From the NCBI RefSeq assembly GCF_025854335.1, contig NZ_CP107716.1, positions 434,001 through 498,000 of the forward strand: a stretch of DNA of 64,000 nucleotides, read 5' to 3'. The stretch comes from Pelagibacterium flavum (GTDB lineage: Bacteria > Pseudomonadota > Alphaproteobacteria > Rhizobiales > Devosiaceae). Shown piece after piece: positions 18,457 to 27,191 of the stretch. The notes below the pieces were generated by a model. It searched no databases and was not told the origin of the DNA. It was given only the letters and a program-made list of their open reading frames with translations. A program made the translations under genes and the position numbers. Each line of letters begins with the position of its first letter. Within the stretch, counting starts at the first letter, position 1.

Positions 18457-20109
18457 TTACTCCGCCGGATTTGTCTGGTGTTGCAGTGTGCCCAAGGGGG
18501 TGTCATCGGCCTGCTCGACCATGGCCGGGCCCTTCTTTACCGTCATGTAAATGTTGTAGGCGGCAACGATTGCTCCGATCAGAAACAGCAGCCCTCCGAA
18601 GGCACGCGCAATATAATAGGGGTACATGGCCACCAGCGTGTCGACGAAGGAATAGGCCAAAGTGTTACCCTCGGTATAGGTGCGCCACATCAGGCCCTGG
18701 ACAATGCCTGAGTTCCACATTGCAAACACATAGATCAGGGTTCCGGCCAGCGAGAGCCAGAAATGCAGCTCGACCAGTTTGTTGGAGAACATGCCCGCGC
18801 GATTCCAGAGCGAAGGAACCACCGTATAAAGCGCTCCGAAGGTGATGAGAGCCACCCATCCCAGTGCGCCCGCATGCACGTGTCCCACCGTCCAGTCGGT
18901 GTAGTGGGAGAGGGAGTTGACGGGCCGGATGGCCATGAACGAGCCCTCGAAAGTGGAAAGGCCGTAAAAAATTGCGGCAACGACCATGAACCTTAGAGTC
19001 GCGTCATCTCTGACCTTGTGCCAGGCACCGCGCAACGTCATCAATGCATTGCCGGCCGAGGCCCAGGAGGGCACCAGCAACATGACGGAAAATGTCATGC
19101 CCAGTGTTTGCACCCAATGGGGCAGGGCGGTGTAGTGAAGGTGGTGGGAGCCGGCCCACATATAAAAGAAGGTTATGCCCCAGAAGCTGAGAATTGAAAG
19201 CCGATAGGAAAAGATCGGACGATTGGCCCGCTTGGGCAGATAGTAATACATCATCGCCAGGAATCCGGCGGTGAGGAAAAATGCAACTGCATTGTGCCCA
19301 TACCACCATTGGACCATGGCATCCTGGACCCCCGCCCAGACCACGTAGCTCTTGGCGCTGCCCAACGAAACCGGCACGGCGAGATTGTTGACGATATGGA
19401 GCATGGCCACAACGACAATGAAAGCCAAATAATACCAGTTGGCGACGTAGATATGAGGTTCCTTGCGCCGGGCGAGGGTGCGCAGGTAGAGGACGAAATA
19501 GGCAACCCACACGATGACGAGCCAGAGATCGGCATACCACTCAGGTTCGGCATATTCCTTTGACTGGGTGATGCCCATGAAATAGCCAGTCACCGCGAGG
19601 ATGCAAAACAGGTTATAGCCGAACAGAACGAACCAGGGCAGGACATGTCCGGCAAGCCGTGCACGCGAGGTGCGCTGCACCACATGAAACGATGTGGCGA
19701 TCAGGGCATTGCCGCCGAAACCGAAAATGACGCCGGTCGTGTGCGCCGGCCTCAGGCGTCCAAAGCTCGACCAGGCCTGCCCAAACTCAAGCTCCGGCCA
19801 GGCCAGTTGAGCCGCGACCCAGACGCCGATGAACATTCCGAACACCGCCCAGGCCATGGTGAAACCGATCCCGATGCGGGTGGGGTCGTCATAATAGGAC
19901 GACGACCGATCTTCTGTGGGCTCGGGAGTGGTGTCATAACGCGTCAACAAATAGAGCAGGGCGCCAAGACACAGGGCAACGATCAGCAGTCCATGCGCGC
20001 CCAGCGGGTCACGCAGGCCCAGGATCGTCAGGGCAGACCCCAAAACGAGCACGCCCAGAACGATGGCGATGCAGTTTTGCCGTTCTGCTCTTGTGAGTTG
20101 CGCTAGCAT
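18457..20109 (-). CDS. ccoN: cbb3 cytochrome c oxidase catalytic subunit I CcoN
   Basis: A 550-residue heme-copper oxidase subunit with about twelve membrane helices, holding low-spin heme b and the heme b3-CuB site where O2 is reduced. Conserved histidines are visible in WWYGHNAVAFFLTAG (CuB region), SHHLHYTALP and the helix containing DWTVGHVHAGALGW (heme ligands). The start at 20109 follows GGGGAG at good spacing; the frame extends sixteen codons upstream without support. It is the first gene of a minus-strand operon running to about 12950. cbb3 oxidases work at very low oxygen. Confidence 0.96.
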   Translation of the reverse strand: MLAQLTRAERQNCIAIVLGVLVLGSALTILGLRDPLGAHGLLIVALCLGALLYLLTRYDTTPEPTEDRSSSYYDDPTRIGIGFTMAWAVFGMFIGVWVAAQLAWPELEFGQAWSSFGRLRPAHTTGVIFGFGGNALIATSFHVVQRTSRARLAGHVLPWFVLFGYNLFCILAVTGYFMGITQSKEYAEPEWYADLWLVIVWVAYFVLYLRTLARRKEPHIYVANWYYLAFIVVVAMLHIVNNLAVPVSLGSAKSYVVWAGVQDAMVQWWYGHNAVAFFLTAGFLAMMYYYLPKRANRPIFSYRLSILSFWGITFFYMWAGSHHLHYTALPHWVQTLGMTFSVMLLVPSWASAGNALMTLRGAWHKVRDDATLRFMVVAAIFYGLSTFEGSFMAIRPVNSLSHYTDWTVGHVHAGALGWVALITFGALYTVVPSLWNRAGMFSNKLVELHFWLSLAGTLIYVFAMWNSGIVQGLMWRTYTEGNTLAYSFVDTLVAMYPYYIARAFGGLLFLIGAIVAAYNIYMTVKKGPAMVEQADDTPLGTLQHQTNPAE

Positions 20110-20769
20110 AATCTGGCTCTCCCCTAAGGCAGATGAACACGTCCGAGACACGACCATAGCGCTACGATGTCGCCCGTCAACGTGCTACGGCCAATCTCTT
20201 CTTCTGGCGTTGGGCTGTTCAGTCGAAATAGCAAAGGAACCGCCATATGAGTTTGCTTTGTCACACCCACCTCTAATCAAGCGCTTACTTGACGCTCGCC
20301 TGCCAATCATTTGCCACCGGTCAGCTCGTTGGAGCCAAGGCGCAATCATGTTGCCATGGCGCGAAGAGGCTAGTGCGCACGGCTCACCGGGTTTTCTAAA
20401 TCCTAAGGCCTTGCTTGCGAACCAGCTGATCTAAACCGACTGGGGGTTACTGGTTGTTGTGGCCCATCGCTCTGATCGCCAATGGCCCGCGCGCATGTCA
20501 TATGCGCTCGCAACAGGGGTCATTCTGGCTCGCGGAGGCTGGACCACTCCGCGACCATGTCTACTCTGCTTTGCCGAGCGGCCAGAGCGTCAAGATACAT
20601 TATTCATCTTCCGACGACGATCGAGTGCACGACCGTGTGTCCCGATAACACCTTGAGGCGTTCGCATTCTTCAACGAGTGGTATATGCTAATGCTTGTTG
20701 CCGTCGAGAAGCGATATGCATCCGCTTCAACATTCATCGGTGAACCGAGCATACCCTCAGGCCCTTTTC
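20110..20769. other. Divergent intergenic region between ccoN and murB
   Basis: About 660 bases without a convincing gene. It must contain the promoter of the cco operon. I looked for a TTGAT-N4-ATCAA FNR/Anr/FixK box and did not find a clear match. Short frames near 20450-20690 are compositionally odd and overlap each other. Confidence 0.45.
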
Positions 20770-21786
20770 ATGCAGCCCGTTAGTGATTTTGAGCTTTCCC
20801 AAAACAATACATTGGGACTGACGTCCCGCGCTCGCTTCGGGGCGATTGCCCACAATCGGCAGGAGGTCGTTGAGGCCGTTCGGTATGCGCGACGGAACGA
20901 TCTCGAACTTCACGTTCTGGGTGAAGGGAGCAACGTCGTTCTCAGCGAATACATCGATGCGTTCGTTCTGTTGATGAGGATCGGTGGATGCGAAGTCAGC
21001 GGAACTTTTCCACTAGGCGATCACGTGACTGCCGGCGCCGGGGTGCCGTGGCATCGACTCGTCGAATGGACATTGGCTGAGAATTTGCCCGGCCTTGAAA
21101 ATCTCGCGGGTATCCCTGGAACAGTTGGAGCCGCGCCCGTCCAGAACATAGGCGCCTATGGGGCCGAGCTCGCCGAGTTTTTTCATTCTCTGTTGGCGCT
21201 CGATACCGCCACCCTCCAGATCTGCCGATTTGACGGTGCAGACTGCGGGTTCAACTACAGAGACAGTATTTTCAAGAGGGGCGCGCGGCGCTTCATCATC
21301 TTGGAAGTGACGTTGAAATTGCCACACCGATGGGAGCCACGAATTGGCTACAGTGGGCTTGAAGGGCTGATAGACGCCACCCCCGTCCAGGTTATGCAAA
21401 CGGTTCTGGATCTGCGAAAGCGCAAACTGCCCGATTGGCGGCGAATGGGAAATGCCGGGTCATTTTTCCACAACCCGGTGGTTGCGCACACGCGTGCCAG
21501 TGAATTGCTTATTGATTTTCCCACCATGCCGGTTCATCCGATGCCGAACGGCCGGGCGAAACTCTCGGCTGGATGGCTGATTGAGCAGTGCGGTCTAAAG
21601 GGGGTGCGAAGGGGTGGGGCCAGCATGAGTGTCGATCATGGTTTGGTGATGGTCAATCACGGTGGCGCCAGTCAACAGGATGTGACCTGCCTAGCGGAGC
21701 AGGTTCGCAATCGCGTGCTCGAGAAGTTCAAGGTGGAACTGGCGCAGGAGCCGGTCGCTATAGGCGCAAATCGAGTTCACCCTTGA
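20770..21786 (+). CDS. murB: UDP-N-acetylmuramate dehydrogenase, Escherichia-type MurB
   Basis: A 338-residue FAD enzyme reducing UDP-GlcNAc-enolpyruvate to UDP-MurNAc. It follows the Escherichia MurB pattern: NNTLGLTSRA at the start, LGEGSNVVLSE (FAD binding), ENLAGIPGTVGAAPVQNIGAYG, NYRDSIF, and GNAGSFFHNPVV with the catalytic serine. A glutamate in the C-terminal AQEPVAIG segment aligns with the third catalytic residue. The ATG at 20770 matches the family; an in-frame ATG at 20716 is also possible. Most Alphaproteobacteria carry a different MurB type in the dcw cluster, so this is probably an extra, transferred copy. Confidence 0.88.
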   Translation: MQPVSDFELSQNNTLGLTSRARFGAIAHNRQEVVEAVRYARRNDLELHVLGEGSNVVLSEYIDAFVLLMRIGGCEVSGTFPLGDHVTAGAGVPWHRLVEWTLAENLPGLENLAGIPGTVGAAPVQNIGAYGAELAEFFHSLLALDTATLQICRFDGADCGFNYRDSIFKRGARRFIILEVTLKLPHRWEPRIGYSGLEGLIDATPVQVMQTVLDLRKRKLPDWRRMGNAGSFFHNPVVAHTRASELLIDFPTMPVHPMPNGRAKLSAGWLIEQCGLKGVRRGGASMSVDHGLVMVNHGGASQQDVTCLAEQVRNRVLEKFKVELAQEPVAIGANRVHP

Positions 21787-22100
21787 ACATAGATGATCGT
21801 AAGGATCAATCGGGCTTCCTCAACTCCGCGCAACCCATGAGTTATTCCGCCCTCGAGATGCAGCCAGTCACCGGTTTGCATCTCGACCTCTTTTTCCTCG
21901 AGAACGAGCGCAACACGGCCCTTGATGCAATATAGGGTAATGGGCCCTTCAACATCATGGGGGGCGATGATGCGACCCTGCGGAACTACAAGATTGATGG
22001 CCTCGAACGCATCGGTCTTAACCAGGGCGGTTGACTTCGCGGTCTGTGGCTCGTGAAGCAGGTTTCGCGAAGCTCCCGGTTCAACGTGGGCAAGCGCCAT
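21777..22100 (-). CDS. Small cupin-domain protein
   Basis: A 107-residue single cupin: APHDVEGPITLYCIKGRVALVLEEKEVEMQTGDWLHLEGGITHGLRGVEEARLILTI, with the beta-barrel pattern and a possible metal-ligand set of two His and one Glu. AAGGAGGG precedes the ATG at 22100. It lies 76 bases after nirK on the same strand and probably shares its transcript; small cupins often accompany denitrification genes, though the function is unknown. Its 3' end overlaps the end of convergent murB by ten bases. Confidence 0.8.
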   Translation of the reverse strand: MALAHVEPGASRNLLHEPQTAKSTALVKTDAFEAINLVVPQGRIIAPHDVEGPITLYCIKGRVALVLEEKEVEMQTGDWLHLEGGITHGLRGVEEARLILTIIYVQG

Positions 22101-22176
22101 GCAGCCCTCCTTAAAATTGTCGGTCAACGCGCGCCGCTCGACGGTCGGGGCGGCCGATGGCCGCCCCAGCGCGTTT

Positions 22177-23325
22177 CTATTCGCTCTCTTCTTCGGGCGC
22201 ATCAAAGATGTCTGGCGCCGCGTCGCCCTCGACCAAGAGATAGCCGGCAAGTCCGCGCTCAACCCGCGACAAGGCATGATCGACCAGAACATAGCGCCCT
22301 GGTACTTCACACTTGAATTCCACGGCCACGGCACCGCCGGCAGGAACCAACACAGTCTGCACGCTTTCCAGCGGCGGGCTGACGAACGAGCCGAACTGGT
22401 AGACCTTATCAAAAATCTCACCGATAACATGGAAATTGGAGGCGTAGTTGGGGCCACCGACGCCGTAATAGATGCGGACCGTTTCCCCGACATTGGCGCG
22501 CAGCGGGTAGTGATCGGTCAGCGCCCCAACATGGCCGTTCAGCACAAAGTACTCCGGCCGCTCATTGAGGAGCTTTTCGTAGCTCTCCGTCAGTAGCCCC
22601 GACGTTCCGAACGGCTCGTTGGTGTATATCTCGCCCTGCATGACGTAGAATTCCTTGTCCACCGGTGGCAGGCCCCCTTCTGGTTCGATCAGAATGAGAC
22701 CATACATGCCGTTGGCGATGTGAAGTGCTACTGGCGGCACTGCACAATGATAGACATAGATGCCCGGATTGAGGGCTTTGAAGCTAAAGCTCTTTTCCTC
22801 ACCCGGTGCGGCCGACGTTGCCTCGGCGCCGCCGCCCGGGCCGGTAGCGGCGTGGAAATCGACATTGTGCATCATCCAGCTATCAGGATGGTTCTTGAGA
22901 GTGACATTGAGCGTGTCACCCACGCGCGCCCGGATAAACGGGCCAGGGACCGTTCCATTGAACGTCCAGAAGCGAAACGTGCTGTTGTGCGCGAGGTGGG
23001 CCTCGACCTCGATTGTCTCGAGTTCGACGTCAATGGTCGCCGGCTCGGTACGGTCGATAGGCGGCGGCACATTGGCCGGATTTTCTGCGATGTCGGCCAT
23101 CTCGGGATGAACAGGGTTGACCGAATATACCCGGTCACTCAACGTACCCGTGAAGTCGTGCTCGGCGACGAGCGTCCTGTGATTATGTTGGGCGAGCGCG
23201 GGAGGCGCACCAAGAAGGGCGCCCAGTCCCAACCCGGCCGTTCCAGCCAACAGCGATCGCCGGTCGAGAAGCTTGGACGGTTCGTGATCATTGCGGCGAT
23301 CTTGCGGGTCTGGTTTGGCTTTCAT
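22177..23325 (-). CDS. nirK: Copper-containing nitrite reductase NirK
   Basis: A 382-residue two-cupredoxin enzyme reducing nitrite to NO in the periplasm. A twin-arginine signal (DRRSLLAG, residues 21-28) ends near PALAQ. Type 1 copper ligands: His153, Cys194, His202, Met207. Type 2: His158, His193 and His350, with catalytic Asp156 and His299. The start at 23325 is preferred because GGAGAC stands directly before it; the ATG five codons upstream overlaps that site. An FNR/NNR-like box lies about 105 bases upstream. Electrons would come from either pseudoazurin in the window. No NO reductase gene is in the window. Confidence 0.95.
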   Translation of the reverse strand: MKAKPDPQDRRNDHEPSKLLDRRSLLAGTAGLGLGALLGAPPALAQHNHRTLVAEHDFTGTLSDRVYSVNPVHPEMADIAENPANVPPPIDRTEPATIDVELETIEVEAHLAHNSTFRFWTFNGTVPGPFIRARVGDTLNVTLKNHPDSWMMHNVDFHAATGPGGGAEATSAAPGEEKSFSFKALNPGIYVYHCAVPPVALHIANGMYGLILIEPEGGLPPVDKEFYVMQGEIYTNEPFGTSGLLTESYEKLLNERPEYFVLNGHVGALTDHYPLRANVGETVRIYYGVGGPNYASNFHVIGEIFDKVYQFGSFVSPPLESVQTVLVPAGGAVAVEFKCEVPGRYVLVDHALSRVERGLAGYLLVEGDAAPDIFDAPEEESE

Positions 23326-23426
23326 TGGATTTGTCTCCATGTTTGCTAAGGTAACCTCAGGAGCGAGCCGCCCCTATGCCGATGGTCCCTTGTGTAGTTT
23401 CTAGCATGGCACAACGGCCAGCAAAG

Positions 23427-23440
23427 TTGATCTGGAGCAA
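23427..23440. promoter_or_regulatory. FNR/NNR-type box between nirK and the DUF2249 gene
   Basis: TTGATCTGGAGCAA matches the FNR/Dnr/NnrR consensus TTGAT-N4-ATCAA in nine of ten positions. It lies between divergent nirK and the DUF2249 gene and could serve either. A similar site precedes the second pseudoazurin at 38511. Confidence 0.65.
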
Positions 23441-23491
23441 AGAAGCAACCGCCCTCAGCGTGAAAAATATATCCGTTGGAGGAGTTTTGAC

Positions 23492-24016
23492 ATGTCCAAT
23501 GAAGTGAAACTTGACGTGCGTCCTCTTCTGGCGACCGGCCAGGAACCATTTGCAAAGATCATGGAGGTCGTCGCCCAGCTTCTTCCTGGACAGACGCTGA
23601 CTCTGATTGCGCCTTTCAAACCGACACCGCTGCTGGATGTCATGTCACGCAGGGGATTCGCGAGCAGGTCCGGGCTGAACCCAGACGGCAGTTGGTCTGT
23701 GAAATTCATGCCACGCCCAAACCGCGACCTAATGGTTTCGCCGGGAGCCAACGATGTTGCGAACTGGCCAAATCCCGCAAGATTGATCGACCTAAGCCGC
23801 CATGACTCCGCAACTGCGATACCGATCGTCGAGGAGATCGTGGCCGGCCTCTCAAGCAGCGAGATCGCATACATGTTCCTCGCGGAACCGCCCGGTGATT
23901 GGCTGGGTCGATTCACGCACGCCGGCCATCGATGGGCATGGAGCTATGACGACGTACTTGAAGGGTTCGGCCTGATGATCAGCGGAGCAAAAGAAGAGAA
24001 CCCCACCATCCAATAG
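23492..24016 (+). CDS. DUF2249-domain protein
   Basis: A 174-residue cytoplasmic protein. Residues ~5-70 (LDVRPLLATGQEPFAKIMEVVAQLLPGQ, then FKPTPLLDVMSRRGF) are a DUF2249 domain, a TusA-like fold common in denitrification clusters. The second half carries FLAEPPGDWLGRFTHAGHRWAW. GGAGG precedes the ATG. The divergent arrangement with nirK around a shared FNR-like box suggests co-regulation. Confidence 0.8.
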   Translation: MSNEVKLDVRPLLATGQEPFAKIMEVVAQLLPGQTLTLIAPFKPTPLLDVMSRRGFASRSGLNPDGSWSVKFMPRPNRDLMVSPGANDVANWPNPARLIDLSRHDSATAIPIVEEIVAGLSSSEIAYMFLAEPPGDWLGRFTHAGHRWAWSYDDVLEGFGLMISGAKEENPTIQ

Positions 24017-24176
24017 CCCGTGGCCGCGATCGGATCAGCGCCGAAAAGCATGGCATGACCCCCAAAGAGAAGCCAGGCGGTCATCCCCAGGGTTAGGGCA
24101 AGCGCGAGCGTAAGGGATCGATCCCACCCCAGGCGCGCGCGGCCCCAGATGATGCTGACAAAGGGGATAATCAAAG
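24017..24176 (-). pseudogene. Possible membrane-protein remnant
   Basis: The minus strand encodes a hydrophobic stretch (IIPFVSIIWGRARLG, then LTLALALTLGMTAWLLFGGHAMLFG) with no start signal, closed upstream by a stop at once and running into the 3' end of the opposite DUF2249 gene. It looks like two transmembrane segments left from a lost gene. No family assigned. Confidence 0.25.
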
Positions 24177-24290
24177 TCTTGCAGGCAAGCGGTGACTAAA
24201 CTTACTAGCGTCTTCCGGGACGGAGGTTCAAAGTGCCCGAAGCCGGGCTGCGACCGAAATTGATGATCACTACTGTTATAGCGGTATCGG

Positions 24291-24420
24291 CAAGTCGTGG
24301 AATTTACCCGCAGCATGGGATTGCGTTCGGCTCCCAGGTCGTCGGTCAATGCAGGCAAGTGATGAAAAAGCGCGGAGTTCACTCGCAGCGTTGGTAGCCG
24401 ATGTGTGGTCGGTTCATTAA
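24291..24420 (-). pseudogene. Decayed partial copy of the 25963-26565 gene
   Basis: This stretch is closely similar to the DNA at about 26000-26110, sharing GTCGGTCAATGCAGGCAAGTG and the surrounding bases. The translated match is HHLPALTDDLGAERNPM against YHLPALTDDPGAERDPM. It is the 3' part of a paralogue, separated from its relatives by the IS5 element. Confidence 0.6.
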
Positions 24421-24440
24421 TTCCAGTAGGAAGTTGACTA

Positions 24441-25291
24441 GGTCGTGTTGACAAAGTGGATTCCCAAATCAGGTGAAGTCTGATTCAACACTCCTCTTTA
24501 TGGGGAGCGATGATGGCACGCGGCGATCTGACCGATGAAGAGTGGGCAGTAATCGAAGGGTTCTTGCCCACAGAGCGCGGACGGAAATCCCGCCCTGCTC
24601 ATGATAATCGGCGTTTTCTCAACGGCATGCTGCATGTGCTGCGGGTTGGCTGCCCCTGGCGCGACATGCATGAGCGCTACGGCAAGTGGAACTCTGTCTA
24701 TGTCCGGTTCCGGCGCTGGGCCGAACAGGGCGTCTGGGATGCCATCCTTGAAACGCTGGTCCAGATGGGGCTGACCGATGACTGGCAGCATATGATCGAC
24801 AGCACCACAGTTCGGGGCCATGTATCGGCAGCCGGCGCAAAAGGGGGACTCACAAGGAGGCTTTTGGTCGATCACGCGGCGGCTTTACGTGCAAAATCCA
24901 CGCCCGCTGTGACAATCAGGGACGCCCTCTTGGCTTTGTCCTGACAGGCGGGCAAGCCTCGGACTATGGCGCGGTCGGCGAACTCATGGCCCTGCCGGTC
25001 AACAAGCCAAAGGCACTTCTGGCCGATAAGGGCTACGACGGCGATGCTGTTCGAGAAGCCCTGCTGCTACAGGGCATCTTGCCAGTCATCCCGCCAAAGG
25101 CCAATCGCAAGGTTCATATTCCCTGCGACTTCTCCCGTTACAGAGACCGCAACCGCATCGAGCGCATGTTCGGGTATCTCAAGCACATGCGTCGCATCGG
25201 CACCCGGTATGAGAAAACGGCTCTGTCATTCGCAAGCTTCCTCAACCTTGCAGCCATCCGCAGGTGGCTAAAAGACTTTGTCAACAGGACC
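24441..25291 (+). mobile_element. IS5-family insertion sequence (IS427-like group)
   Basis: An 851-bp element with terminal repeats GGTCGTGTTGACAAAG (left) and GGTCCTGTTGACAAAG (right, reverse complement; 15 of 16 match), flanked on both sides by TA. The transposase is split in two frames, as is normal for this group. Confidence 0.85.
24510..24944 (+). CDS. IS5-family transposase, first frame
   Basis: N-terminal part of the transposase: LTDEEWAVIEGFLP, CPWRDMHERYGKW, and the first catalytic Asp in HMIDSTTVRGH. After about 24860 the coherent protein continues in the -1 frame (GRSRGGFTCKIHARCDNQG), probably through slippage in the AAAAGGGGG tract near 24840. Confidence 0.85.
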   Translation: MMARGDLTDEEWAVIEGFLPTERGRKSRPAHDNRRFLNGMLHVLRVGCPWRDMHERYGKWNSVYVRFRRWAEQGVWDAILETLVQMGLTDDWQHMIDSTTVRGHVSAAGAKGGLTRRLLVDHAAALRAKSTPAVTIRDALLALS

Positions 25292-25294
25292 TAG
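24860..25294 (+). CDS. IS5-family transposase, second frame
   Basis: C-terminal part, from about GRSRGGFTCK through GFVLTGGQASDYGAV to the final FVNRT. It contains the second catalytic Asp (LLADKGYDGD) and Glu (DRNRIERMFGYLK). It has no start of its own at this point; the full enzyme needs a -1 frameshift from the first frame. The stop codon TAG is completed by bases outside the element. Confidence 0.8.
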   Translation, partial: AFGRSRGGFTCKIHARCDNQGRPLGFVLTGGQASDYGAVGELMALPVNKPKALLADKGYDGDAVREALLLQGILPVIPPKANRKVHIPCDFSRYRDRNRIERMFGYLKHMRRIGTRYEKTALSFASFLNLAAIRRWLKDFVNRT

Positions 25295-25305
25295 TCCCAC
25301 CTCGA

Positions 25306-25788
25306 TTATATGCAAATTGGCGTGGAAAGCTGGAACACGCCCATTTCGGAAACTTCTGCCAGACCGTCGGCGATAAGTTCTTCGCCGATAACGCGGAACT
25401 CGTCATCGCTGAGCGCAAGGCTGTCGAGGATGTCGTTGATGTTTGAGCGATCGAGAACACAACCGACTCCTTCGATCGCGGCAATTGTGCGATCTTTTAG
25501 GGTCTCGGCATGTGCGTTGAGGGGTGCAGACGGACAATTTGCCGAAGTTAGCCGGAACACGCCCATTTCCGAAACATCGGCCAAACCTTCGGCGACGAGT
25601 TCCTCGCCGATACCGCGGAACTCCTCATCGCTGAGTCCGAGACCGTCGAGGACTTTGTTCATGTTCGAGGCATCGAGGACACAACCGGCTTCTTCGATCG
25701 CGGCAACCGTGCGGTGCTTTGGGGTCTCGGCATGAGCGGCGAGGGGTGCAAACATGCAGGCTGCGAGCAGGATACGCGAAAGTTTCAT
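25306..25788 (-). CDS. Exported protein with two internal repeats
   Basis: A 160-residue protein with a signal peptide (ILLAACMFAPLAAHA) and two tandem copies of a ~60-residue unit, each running ET.K.RT.AAIE..GCVLD.SN...L..L.LSD.EFR.IGEEL...GLA.VSEMGVF.L.....C. Each unit keeps two cysteines, so a disulfide per repeat is plausible. The unit looks helical with a beta end. The family is unknown. It lies 170 bases after the vWA operon on the same strand, next to the IS5 element. Confidence 0.7.
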   Translation of the reverse strand: MKLSRILLAACMFAPLAAHAETPKHRTVAAIEEAGCVLDASNMNKVLDGLGLSDEEFRGIGEELVAEGLADVSEMGVFRLTSANCPSAPLNAHAETLKDRTIAAIEGVGCVLDRSNINDILDSLALSDDEFRVIGEELIADGLAEVSEMGVFQLSTPICI

Positions 25789-25962
25789 CGTTGGGTTAAC
25801 CTTCCCTTGCGCTATGGTTGAAAGTTGTCCACTCGCCGTCACGCGACGGCATCCCTCAACCTTCGAGCTTGAGCCTATAGCACTGAGCTACGCACTCCGC
25901 ACCGTTCGTTCAAACGGGCTGAAGCGGGAGGAACTGAAAATCGCTCCCGGCCACATTCGGTA

Positions 25963-26565
25963 TCACGGGAAAGCTGCGGGAGGGGTGGTGTCGAGGCACG
26001 CCGTTAGCCGGAATATACCCCGTGGCATGGGGTCACGTTCGGCTCCCGGATCGTCGGTCAATGCAGGCAAGTGATACCAAAGCGCAGTATTCAACTCCGG
26101 CATCAGTAGCCAAGGTGGGGCGGGCTGCCCCTGTTGCGGCTGCGCCAATGTAAAGCCCAGTTCCGTATCCAACGCATAGAAGCGCAGAAGTGACGGCAGT
26201 TCATCCACCGGCGCATCCGGCCAGCGGGTACGAAAGGCCTCGATGGTGTTTGCCGGACCGGTTGCACGCGCATCGGACGCGTAGGGATCGCCGACCGGAT
26301 TTAGCGTTATGTTTCCCTGCGACGCGGCGACGTCGAATACAAACCAATAGTCGCGCTGAGGCGTGGTGAGCCGCAGATAGAGGTCCGAGGAAAAACCAGC
26401 GCGCGTCCGTGCCGGAACGAGCGTGATGGCATATTCGTCGCCCTCGGTCCCCAATATATAGACAGCGCGTTCCGCTGGACAGCCCGCTAATCCGATCTCA
26501 GTTTGGGTCGCCGCGGTCGCGGGGAAGATCAACGCAGCCAACAGGGTGGCGAGATGCCGTTTCAT
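25963..26565 (-). CDS. Exported protein of unknown function
   Basis: A 200-residue protein with signal peptide (LATLLAALIFPATAAT). The mature part has a beta-rich first half (ERAVYILGTEGDEYAITLVPA, DLYLRLTTPQRDYWFVFDVAA) and a second half ending in HLPALTDDPGAERDPMPRGIFRLTAC. Cysteines near both ends may pair. It is the last gene of the vWA operon, nine bases after its neighbour. A broken copy of its 3' end lies at 24291-24420. Confidence 0.7.
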   Translation of the reverse strand: MKRHLATLLAALIFPATAATQTEIGLAGCPAERAVYILGTEGDEYAITLVPARTRAGFSSDLYLRLTTPQRDYWFVFDVAASQGNITLNPVGDPYASDARATGPANTIEAFRTRWPDAPVDELPSLLRFYALDTELGFTLAQPQQGQPAPPWLLMPELNTALWYHLPALTDDPGAERDPMPRGIFRLTACLDTTPPAAFP

Positions 26566-26573
26566 AATGCCTC

Positions 26574-27164
26574 CTATTCGCCGGCCCGGTTCAGCCAGAC
26601 CACACGCCGCGCGACGACATACTGGCCCTGGGCGGCGCCCTCGATCTCAAGGATGGCGTAGATCGTGTCCATGTCTACGGGCAGCATGCGCAGCGTCATG
26701 TCCATGACCGAGCCCGCCATGGCCACATGGCTCTGACCGATGAGACGGGGCAGATCCTCCTGATCGCAGTCTCCGGCCCATGCCAGCACGGCTTCGTCCG
26801 GCGTCAGTGCCGGGTCGGGGATCTCGGGATGGTTGGTCTCGATCACCCAACGGCCTTCGTCGGCAAGGGTGATAACCATCGGCTCGGTCATCTCCGCATG
26901 GTCGAGCAGCAGATCCTCGCCCAGTACCCAGATCGACATGATCTCTGTTTCGGGGGAAGGCTCCATGGGGATGACCATCCTGCCGGCATGGACGTAGCCG
27001 GACAGGTGATCAACGCGCCAGTCACCCACAAAGTGTTCCCGCAGCCCCTGCCACGTTGCCGGCGAGGACGTTCCGCAAAGGTCCGAAATGTCGCCCGCGC
27101 GCTGCGCCAGTCCGGGAACGGCAGCGCAGGACAAAATGGCTGTCAAAACGATGGCCGGTCTCAT
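26574..27164 (-). CDS. Exported protein of unknown function
   Basis: A 196-residue protein with signal peptide (IVLTAILSCAAVPGLAQ). The mature part has SDLCGTSSPATWQGLREHFVGDWRV and later AWAGDCDQEDLPRLIGQSHVAMAGSVMDMTLRML; it resembles the lipocalin-like periplasmic proteins that begin with a helix before a GDW segment, but I cannot assign a family. It sits in the vWA operon. Confidence 0.7.
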   Translation of the reverse strand: MRPAIVLTAILSCAAVPGLAQRAGDISDLCGTSSPATWQGLREHFVGDWRVDHLSGYVHAGRMVIPMEPSPETEIMSIWVLGEDLLLDHAEMTEPMVITLADEGRWVIETNHPEIPDPALTPDEAVLAWAGDCDQEDLPRLIGQSHVAMAGSVMDMTLRMLPVDMDTIYAILEIEGAAQGQYVVARRVVWLNRAGE

Positions 27165-27191
27165 TGGATTTTTCCTCCCTACTGCAAACCG

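Noticed and set aside
20110..20769. FNR/FixK box upstream of ccoN
   Set aside because: Searched by eye for TTGAT-N4-ATCAA; only one-sided partial matches (for example ATCAAGCG) were found.
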